The notes beneath the pieces were generated by a model, which worked only from the letters and a program-made list of their open reading frames with translations, was not told where the DNA came from and did not search any database. Of a DNA stretch of 64,000 nucleotides, positions 22,628-34,100 are shown piece by piece. The stretch comes from Musa acuminata AAA Group (taxonomy: Eukaryota > Streptophyta > Magnoliopsida > Zingiberales > Musaceae): the NCBI RefSeq assembly GCF_036884655.1, contig NC_088356.1, positions 10,148,001-10,212,000 of the forward strand, written 5' to 3'. Positions within the stretch are counted from its first letter, which is position 1. Every line of letters starts with the position of its first letter. A program made the translations under genes and the position numbers.

Positions 22628-25600
22628 CTACGCGTTATAGGATTCCAGGAAGTCTCTAATCATCTTCCTTTCCTCCTTGGTAAGGTCAACATTTTTGCTT
22701 GCTAAACGTTTCCTTAGCCCCATTGCCTCGACACTTGTATCGCTACTGGAAACCTGCAACAACAAATGCACACAAGCCAAAATCACGTCAACCAAGGATC
22801 CAAACACAAAGAGTCTCTCAATTTTAGGGAAAGATCTTACTTCTACATAATTGTTTACGTGACCGTCATTGTTTGCACTTGTCAACAACTCATGTTCGTT
22901 GCACAGCCATTTATCATCAACTATGTACTTGTACTCATAGCGTCCTTCCTACACAAAAAAAAATCAATTTACAAATAAAAGGCACCTCATGCTGCAAATA
23001 AAAGCACAGACTTTTTACGACATCGTGTTCAATGCACAACTCAGAATGCACGCAAGCCATCAATTTGTAAAAGGTTCTCATGTGTTGCATCATACAAGAA
23101 GAAAAATGAGTCATTTGGGCAAAACGTAGATAACCTTCCATCCATCGAAAGGCTTAAAGGATTATAGTCTGAACAATCCTTTTATAAGAAAGATAACCTT
23201 TATTAATTACATATCAAACCACTTTGATGCATCCCTTGGCAATTTACCATTGCCTTTTGTTATTGTCATGACCTTCTCAAGATGCTTAAAACCTAAAAGT
23301 GGTACACTGCCCTTATAAATCACTCGAAGTATTTATTTATATATGTTGTGAGACTAAACCATGATATTACAATCTCCCCCACTTGGGAGTCTGACATTCT
23401 AATCAAAGACTAGTGTAGCCTGAAATATCCCAGAATATTCTAGCATGGTATATTCTCATCAATGATGGTATATGCTTTTTAACCAAGTGTATATAGGTAG
23501 TCCCTTCCTACTCGAGTCCCTTTTCAAGACTCAATACTAGTTCGATTTTGATAACATTTTATCATGACTCTATCTAATGGATATATGACCCGTTAAACTT
23601 TGTTGAATCCGATCCAAGATACTTAAGAAAATTATCAATAGTACATGCATCAAACTGAATCCAAATATTTTTTTATTTCCAACGTGGGACTAGACGGCTG
23701 TTACTAGTATAATCACACTGGTGGTGCTTCTTTTTTTATTTTTTTGCCCAAGCTCATTAATAGAACTTTCTGTTATAATGAAATCCTACTCATGACTTGT
23801 GCAACTGTTGTGGCCTACGAGCAAGGTGAAGCCTTTTTATCATGCATCTCTTGTGTATAGTTTGTCGAAGCAGTATGTGAATGAATATATATGCACAGGA
23901 TAGTAATCAAGAAAAAATGAAAAATAAATATACATCAGAACCATAAATTCTGAAACAATTGCAAAGCTTAACATGTTAACAAAAATGAATATCACAAGTA
24001 AAAATTGAAAGAAATAAAGAACGATTCCATCATGACTAAAGCAACTAACTAAGAAGACCAACATATGGAGGCCAATTTTCTTCCTATTGCTAATACTGAC
24101 AGTATCAAATACTACATGTCAATCTAAGAATCACATGAGCAAGATTGCATGTATTGTTTTCACTGGTCTATAACCAAAAGAATGTACCATGTTGGTACAG
24201 TCTTTGGTCTACTGGCATATTTTTTAGACACACTGGTATTGTTGGGCATGCCTATGCCATGCCTATAATACCACCCAATCTCAACTGCCACACATCACAA
24301 AACATTAGGCAAGGAGGTATGAGGTTTGGAGTTCCGGTTCAATCTAATAAACCAATTTGTAATGAAGCATCCAAATTTTGAATGGAAAAAAATCCTAAAG
24401 CTATGTTTTCTTGTCCCAGAGATGGCTTTAGCTTAGTTGGCCTTATGTAGGGTTAAGCACAGTTCAAGTCCTACACGTATGTAGATCTCCTTTACTGCTG
24501 CATGGACAATCTGTAGATTAGCGGTGCTATTTATTAATCATGAAGATGAGTTCTTAAAACTAACTTTTATTAATGACCATGCACATCCTCCTTTTATAGT
24601 TGGGTGCTATCATGTATTATTAGTGCATTTGTGAACCGAGGATTAACAATGAAGAAGATGCTAGTCCCAATCCCACAGAAATAACAATGAAGAACTAATC
24701 TAGGAAGCAGCATCCTGTTGGAGAAGTTGACAAAACAAGATGAAGATTAAACTGAAGATAAGCTGCAGAACAACAAATGTTGTCATAAGACTTATAAAGC
24801 TTAAGAATTTTTTAGGAGTACACATCAGCACACTCACAGGTAAGTTCTTCTCAAGAATCCATACACCTTCCTCCTCATTGAACTTCAGAGGAATTCTCTG
24901 AAAATTATGAAAACTTGATTAACTCACTCATCAGAGCAATTATATCATGAAGCTCACTGAAAAAAAATCATTACAAAGCATTTACTTTTCAAGATAAACA
25001 TGAAATATGTGAAAAGATCATAATCACAAAACCAATGAACAAACAACACTTTGTTCACATAATGACAAGTTAATAAAAAAGCATCCCACGCTAACCATGT
25101 CAGGAAGCTTAGAAGGCCCAGGATGTAACAGTAGCAGCTAAATTACGAGAATTAACCAAAATCTGAACCTCCTAACTATGGACTATGGTAAGATTTCAGA
25201 TTAGTGGAAAATACTTACATGTATGACATGGATGAGATATAAGACATCTAAAACATAAGAGAACCATGCGAGATCAGATGCACAAAATACAACACACACT
25301 CAAAGTAGAAGATTTACTTATAAATAGTTAAAATTACTTGCATGTCCACATCCTTTTAAGCAAGAATAGGAAGATTTCAAGAGTAGGGATCAATAATAAT
25401 GCTTTTGATGCCATTCTCACTTGCAGTCCTTGATTCAACAAACCTATGAGCAGCATTCCAGCTTACAAATGCTTCCACTGACACAAAGCTTCTGTTACAT
25501 CTGTTCTATGCTCCAATTATAATTAATAAAATTTTCAAGAATACAATTAGTGAGCTATACATATCGTTGCTCATGCCGATTCGTAGGTCATGAAGCAACA

Positions 25601-28015
25601 TCTTTCATACCATGAAGAAAATAAAAAATATCAATGCTGAATATATTTACCTGTCATATGACTTACCATATTGATAGGGCACAATTTGGTAGCACGCCCC
25701 CAGGTAGCCGACCGCAACCACATCAGTGCCAATGGAAAGTTTCGAAGTCGATGTGGCAGACCACATCAATACAACGCCGTCCCGCGAAGAATGGAACGGC
25801 GCCGCTCGGGTATGATGGTGGCACCGCTTGGGTACGACGTCGCCCCGCAAAAGTTGGGACAACGCCACTCGGGTACGGCGCCGTCCCACGAAGAGTGGAA
25901 TGACGCCGCTCGGGTGTGATGGCAGCATCGCTCGGGTACGATGCCGCCCTGCAAAGGTTGGGACGACGTCGCTCGGGTACGACGCCGTCCCGCAAAGAGT
26001 GGAACGGCGCCGCTCGAGTGTGACGGTGGCACCGCTCGGGTACGACGCCGTCCCCGCAAAGGATGGAACGCCACCGCTCGAGTATATGCCTCCGCCCCGC
26101 AAAGGTAGGGACAGCTCCGCTCGGGTGCGACGCCGCGCACGACAACTGGTGTCAGCATAAAAGGTATGGGTTCGCCGCTTAAGAGGGCGGCGACCATTAA
26201 GAGGCAGGGATAGCCAACCCCCGTGGGCAGGCATAAAAGCCCATTGCCTGGCCAACACAAAGGGGGAGGTCCACTCAAGCATCCTACTCTCACTCATTCA
26301 ACGGAAAGCTAACCTAAACATCGGAGGGATCGAGTCGGGAAATCCCCCTCCCAATCTCAACCTGTGTGCAGGAGCCCAGCGGTAGAGAAGCAAGCCACCC
26401 GCCAAGAAAGGAGGTCGCACTCGGGGGATGAAGCTTTAGCCCGACTCGACGCTTGAGCGACTACGCGAGAGACCCTACGCATCGAGGACTCTGAGACAAA
26501 GGGCTGCACCGGACACGGGATGGCCGACGCCAGCTTCTGAGACTCGAGCGCTAGACCAGGCAACCTTGCGCATCTAGAATCGACCCTAGCTGTGCTAACT
26601 CCCCGGCCACGGCGTAAAGAGACACGAACACATATGAATATGCTGCCAGTATTAATATGATATTATTTAAACAACCTCTATGTTGACTTATTATGGCATA
26701 ATGTATCAAGATTCAAGATTATAAATGCAAATTTTCTTTATAAACAAAAAAAAAGAGAAAAAAATGTTAGAAGAGCATACCTGTCCCCATCCAATATCAA
26801 GTCCAGACACTTCCACTGAGGAACACTCATTACCTTTCCACATCAGAGTGACATGGTTCTTGGATAGGCCTATAAGCTACAAAGGGAACATAGTTCAATG
26901 AATATTATGATTAAAAAAGGTAAGAAAGCCTAGAGCTTTAGTGGGACATCAAATTAATCAAGAACATCAAGTGCAAACAAAATGTAAAGGTGACATGTGG
27001 TATCACAGCAAATTAATTTTTGACATGACAACAATTATTGTGACTAATAAGATTTGAAACCATGATTTTCCTCAAGTACTGGTAAACGGACAGTTCAACA
27101 AGGATGAAGATCCAACCTCACAACTTGGTTATCTGCGGAACTCCATACTGCATTAAACATTCTTGAACATTTGTTGTGAGGTTGATCATAATGCAGAACA
27201 TATGCCCGTATTGAATATGATGGAAATGATAACATATAAAACAGAAATTTGATCATAATGCAGCTCCAAATATGCCCATATTGCAAAAAAACTGAAGTGC
27301 TAGCATAAAAAAAAAAGCTTTTTAGATTGGTCAGGATTAAATAGAATGGTTGTATTTAAGAACATTTTTCTCTAGCAAAAGATGTCAATGTGGTCAATTT
27401 TTTGTTATGTGAGTAGAAAAAAGAACAATCTATTGCAAAAATTTTTATATACAATGCTGTTCATAGTTGGGGTTTGTTTTTTTGTAGAGGTTCCACCTAA
27501 TTTTTATTGATGATGTTTTTTTAATTAGTCAACAAAATGCAGTATATTCTTTCAAAATAGAAAAAGATAGGATGTACTACATGTCTATTGCAAAAAAGAA
27601 AAGAAAAAAAAACAAATACTAGAACCTAAGGAAATAAAGCTGAGCTAAGAAGAAATAATATGCCAAACTTTTAGATTGGAAATAAAGAGATATAACTAAA
27701 TAAAGAAATTTCTACCAATGCAGGGAAATCAAACATCAAAAGAAGTTAATGAAATTGAAGAATGAATGGCAGACAGTAGAAACAGAGAATTGATCAACTA
27801 CGATGATGTTTGTCATGATGATGAAACCGTACCGGAGTTTCGACGATCGCTTGGTACGGTACGAAACTATATACCGAGCGGTATACCGTTCGATATACCG
27901 CTCGGTATATATAATATAATATTATATATATATATATATATATAAGATTATATATATTTTTATATATATATTTTATTTAAAAGGCGATGTCGCATCGCCT
28001 CGGTGACGTCGCCTC

Positions 28016-28066
<51 letters not shown>

Positions 28067-28110
28067 CCAAAAAAGGCGATGTCACGTCGCCGAACATCAT
28101 CTTTTTCTAA

Positions 28111-28190
<80 letters not shown>

Positions 28191-31100
28191 TTATTATTTT
28201 ATTCGTTCCGCCCGATAGCGGGCGATCCGCGTACCGGTATGCTATCGGACCGGTACGTACCAGGCGGTATCATTTGGTATTGCCTTCCTTGGTTTATACT
28301 CTATTTCCTTATCATCTAACATCTCCATCCTACAACTTAGAATGATATACATGAGTTCAAGAGTTTATTGATCATGCCAAATTGCTTTTTTAGGCTCTTT
28401 TATCTTCCTATAACTAGAAATGTAACTAGATTATTAATAAGGAAACATATTGTACTGTTTATAAGTACGCAAAGCAAAAGAAACTTCTAAGAACAGCCTA
28501 AATTCCAGTGGAACTCTATAAGGTGATGGGAGATCTATTATATTTGTTTGTGTGTTTCAAAGTCCTCAGACATTGAGCATCCCCACCAAAATATGCAAAA
28601 GTACTCAACATCTAAAAGGTAAAACAGGTTGTCTCTTTTGAGAAAGGTCTCAAATTCGAATCCACGTATGGTCGAAAACATATTTCCATACTGAATTAAT
28701 TGTTTAGAAAGTAAAATTGGCTATGGCTTATGAGTTCCTATAAAATTAATGTCTAAGATGCTAACTTCAAGCAGATACACCAATTCCTAACCAGTAGAAA
28801 TAGTGCATGTTAAAGAAATAGAACATCAAGAGAGAACTTGTCAATATGAAAATATCAAGAATAATCAATTGTAAGGATGCATGCATCAGATACAAAAGCA
28901 TCCATATGTAAATCTGTCGGCACATATGATACAAGGAAAAAAATGCATCGACTTTCAAATTCATAGTAACTTCAGAATAATTTAAAAAAAAAGACAAAAC
29001 ATGCTAACTGGTAGTGGAAAGAGATTCTGCTTACCATATCAATGGTTGCACTTTTTATAGCAGCCAATTTTGGGAAGCATGCTCGCTTACTCTATATGCA
29101 AAATGTAATCATGAAAAGATAAGACAAAGTGAATAGATGTACATCGAATGATAAAACAAATGCAATGATGAGAAGTGTCCTAATTAAAAAGATGCAACAT
29201 GCAATTACAGTGTTAAACATAGAATCAAAGTTCTCACAGTTTGCTCTATGGTTGTGCAGAACGTAAAAAATAATAGTTATCACCAAGGAATTTGATTTTG
29301 TCTGATTCATATGCACCGGCTGGTATCTACTGGTGCAGGCATGAACCAACACATGGATGTCCAATTTCAGGCAGTCCATATGTGATAAAAGGCTGTTAGG
29401 GCATATAATGCCTGACCCAACTTTTTTTATCTTTATAATCTTAATCCCATATGGCCATATGTCTCTCATGCTATTTGCTCTGCGTCCATTGCTGCATGCA
29501 TCTGGCACTGCCTGCTTCCAGTGCATGCATCTCTCTATCACCACCTTTATCTCCCCCTCTCCTCTGCCCACCTCCTCCCCTCCTCTCCTTCTCTACTGCT
29601 CCCCCCTCTCTTCAGCCACCATCTCCCTCCTCTCCTCCCCCTTCTCTATAACGTGGCACATTTTGGTATATCAACATACGGTGGGCCGGAATGGACTTGA
29701 CCCATACCAGTCCGCCATGGACCAGCATGGTAACAGTACCCAAGATTGAAATCCTTTGTTCTCACAAGCTTGTGCTTGTACATACAGGCAGATAAGATAG
29801 GACTACAGTCACCTGAAGCCAAGAGGAGCAACCCTGCAGCATTATTGATGTTGCCCACCTAACTTGGTGGGACTAAACAATTATATGGTGTAGGTCGCCT
29901 GTAAGCATTACATTAATGGTTCGAATAACTCTAGAGAAAAAATCCCTTAACTAGAAAATCGTCGTATATGCTCAATTTCTTTCTTTTTTTTAAAACACCT
30001 TATTTGTGAAGACAAAATCAATTGACTCTATTGTTTAATTCAAACAAATTGATTTAAAATTGAATTCTATTGTTTCAAAAGAAGTTTAGATACAATAGGA
30101 TTTATGATAAGAATGGGTGAAATGATAACTCTCTCTTGTGAGATGTTGGGAAACCTTCCCAACATCATATGGTTTATCCTTGGAAACACAATTCATGGGT
30201 ACTGATCATTCCAAACATAAGAGTTCAACTCCAAATTAATTAAATCCTGACATTAAAAGTTTCCCAAGAGCCTGAATATGACAAAAAAGTCTATAGCATA
30301 GGACAAGGTCCTGAAAGAGTTTGAGCATGGATTTAAGTGCCTAAGAACCAGAAGATACAAAAAATAATTTCCAACTGATATTGACCAATGGATATTTATA
30401 AGGTCTATGATCCAGTTTTTTCCTGATATGAGCATACATATATTTATTGGTCCTTTATCTTATGCTTCAAGATATTTATAAGTACCCTACTGTTGGCCTA
30501 GAACCAAACTTGACTTTTCAAAACAAGAGTAAAAGGGATACAAATGAAATATCCTCTCCAGAGAGCTGCAGTTTTGCTAACCAAGTATATGTAAGATACA
30601 CTATAAAAAATAAAGTACATTTGGACTAGTTTATTGTTGGGAAAATCCAGTGAGCATGTGTCTGTACAGATCATAGGTAAGGAAGCACATAAAGAAAAAT
30701 GTGAGGAAGAAATTCTGCTTAAATCTTCTAACTCTTGAAAATATGTTCAAAAAGTTAAAGAGTTAAAAAACTCAATATGAAATGATATTCAAAAGATGCC
30801 TCTAGACTCTATGAAAATAGCTCAGGCGAGTTTGTGAAGTTATATTAGACTACAATGAGAATCTTTAAACTGTAATACACTTACAGAATATTGTGGTATG
30901 TCAAAGCTGACAATATGCATATGTAGAAAATTCACATAAAGATACGACTATCCAATCAGATGGCCAGCAAGATACACATACCAATGGACTTATCACATTT
31001 TACTGTCTTAAGGTGGCTACATTACAACAAATCGAAAATAAAAGCAACAGATCTAGGCTCCATGTTATATGTCTTTTAGTCATAAGAAAAATATAGATCT

Positions 31101-34100
31101 TTATCAAATCAAGGCACTCACTTCAGTTTTACCATCTACTTATAAACATCATAACACTGAAAATGCTGAAGGGATTACCTGCAGTAGCTGGTGCCCTTCA
31201 TTCAGCTCATAGCCTTTAACCCAAAACATGTATGCCAACTACAGTGTAAAAGACATTGAGTTACTAAAAACATTCCTTGTGGATAAATCAATAAATATGA
31301 CCATAATAAGTTCGCTACTTAGTTAAGCATATGAATTAACAGAGGAATGAGAGTACAGTCCTTTTGGAGATAAATAAGCATGTTGTGTCTGCATCATCTC
31401 AAGTGACCAACTCATAAATGAAGATCTTGCCTAAACAGGCTGAAAACATTTTTTTTAAATGGCTATCTAAGTTTGGGTTCCTAATCTCACTGCTAATAAG
31501 TATTCAAGAAGTCCAAATATACTGAAGAAAAATTTCAGAAGTAGACCGATTACTCCAATCACTTGTGTCAATTATGCGATATTTTACTGTCTTTGAATCA
31601 GATACCATTGATCATAGTGACATTCTGCAGCAGTATTCCACCGACTGGAGTGCACAATAAAGTAACAGGCTGACAACCAAGAAACAGAAACACGAAGAAT
31701 TGGCAAGCCAAAACCCAAACCTTGAGAAATCAATGGGCAAAGGTTCTTAGCCTGTTTATTTTAACAAATGATAAAAATATGGAGATTGAATCTTATGATT
31801 TTGAAAAAAAAAAAGTTTAAAGGTTTTGATATATAGGACATAATTTTGTAAAGAAGTAATATTTTGACATAACCATAGAGGTAAAAGTAGTTTAAAAATC
31901 TTGACACTACTACAGCTCAATAAATAGAGTAAAAAATAGTTATTGTTCCTTGCTGATGATCACAAGTGAACAACAAATTCATGTCTAGTACGAAGAATGG
32001 AAGACTGTTAAATTATGAGGTTTCCGAGAAAGGTTCAATTGATAAAAAGTAACATGAAGAGACAAATCTAGACTCAGAATGAAGAGACAAATAACTTGAC
32101 CCCTTTCTTTAATCAACTTGTAGCTCTAATGTTCAATTAGATGTTATCACTAATTTGTTATGTTCTAACTGGTGGAAAAACTATTGTAGGCTACATAAGC
32201 TCAGAAAGAAGAAAAGTAAGAACTAACACAATACTCCAATTCGAGTTGAAAGTTGAAACGACATTCAAAGAAGAACAAGAGGAAGAAAGAGATTATTCAC
32301 TCAAAGTTAAACTAATTTAAGTTTATCGTATAAAATATCTTAACAAGAGAGGTTGTAGAAAAAACTTTCCTTACTCCCCAAAGGCCCCACCAATATTAAA
32401 ATGTGTTGGGCTCAAGCGGTTCCATTAAAATGTTTTGTGATAAATGGATATTAACATAGCAAGAACTATTTTTTTATAACCTTTAACACACAATATAAAT
32501 GCAAAATGAAGCATGGTCCAGCTATGACATAACAAAAGGTTCCAAAGACAAAACAATGGTCCACCAGTAATATAAGACAATGTCTTCAATTACGGAACAA
32601 AAGAACAGAAAGATACGCATAGATAGCATCAAAAGAATGAGCAGAACAAGAGCAAAGACCCTACTGCAACTGCAGGCGCTCTTCCAAGCCCGGCTGTACA
32701 GTGAACATAAGTCACTCCACCATTCCGATTAATAGCCTTGTATAATTTGCTAACTACTGCAGGAAGTCTCATCCTCAAATCAAATGCATCAAAATCCCTG
32801 TGACATCAGGAATAAGAGAAATTGAGGGCACTAACTAACTGCAGAAATTTTCAAGAGTACGAGTTAAAACAGTAGTCATTACAAGTTTACAACGTAGTTA
32901 CTATTATTATCCATTATTCAGGCATGAGAAGTTGGAAGCTTGAAACCTATAGTGTATGTTTTATGGGCAAGAGTGCACACTTCTAAATCTGACCAAATCA
33001 TAATTTTAGTGCAAGGGATAAGCAAAACAACAAAATGATTTACAAGTGGCCCACACATAGCCATTATTAAAGTACTTCGGCTCACCTGATTTCAGCACGA
33101 AGATGCTCAATGTCACCACATTGCATGGCATATTCACGAATTGCACCAATATCAACCCCAAAATATCTACAGAAATAAATTAAGGAAACAAGATGTCTAG
33201 GCAATAAACTAGTGACAATTTTAAGTATGATTCCCCTTACCGGTCCGTACCAATATACCGACCAGCCATCAATACGGTATGTACCGAACTATACCGACGT
33301 ATCGATACACGATATGATGGGACGTATCAACAAATTGGTATGTACCGCCAATACCGGTCCCCTGTCCGATCAATACATACCGCCCGTATCGGGCAACATA
33401 CCGTGGTACGACAAACCTTACTTTTAAGTATAATGAAGCAGCCAAAATATTAATTAGATATGAAAGAATCACTTGGTTTTCCCATATTACGACATCAACT
33501 CAAGAATGCATCATTTTTCATATTCATTTTCCACCATCGCCGTTTATGGATTGTTGAGTAAAAACATACTAATAAATACATTTATGGAGATAAAACTGAC
33601 AAAGGAACGCATTGATTCACGGAAATAAACAACCTAAAATGATAACTTATATTGGTGTTTTGGAGGGACTAAGGAGACATGCGCTTTTTCCGTTTGCATC
33701 AGTAGACCACTATTAATCCATCATGTCAATTATTGATCCTTGCACATACTATCAGATAAAAATGCATCTATTAATATTTCTCTTTTTCTAACTATTCCAA
33801 ATAAGCTTTGTAATCTAAATCCTAAGTTATACCCTTTTGTGACCAATTCTAGATTATTACTATTATCTTCAATGAAAAAATATCGCCACCAATGAAACAC
33901 AATTAGGATACTCAAGATCCGAGTCCTTCTGCAAGCAAAAGATGGTCTTCACCCCAATCTTTCGAAGCTTATCAACATCTGATGGGGTCTGTAATTGCAC
34001 ATATTAATCTTAAAAGTTCAAAGACATAAAAGAAATAAACCTTACATTACCTGTAGACAAGAACCAACAATCAATCCTGGGTAGATGAAATTATAATTCA

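Noticed and set aside
25647..26297. Long minus-strand open frame (about 216 codons) rich in Arg, Pro, Ser
   Set aside because: It is produced by the GC-rich tandem array inside the solo LTR. Several frames on both strands are open for the same reason, and no domain is present.
27987..28345. Open frames encoding poly-(Ile-Tyr)
   Set aside because: They are translations of the (TA)n microsatellites. The same applies near 2371, 18820, 37362 and 55707.
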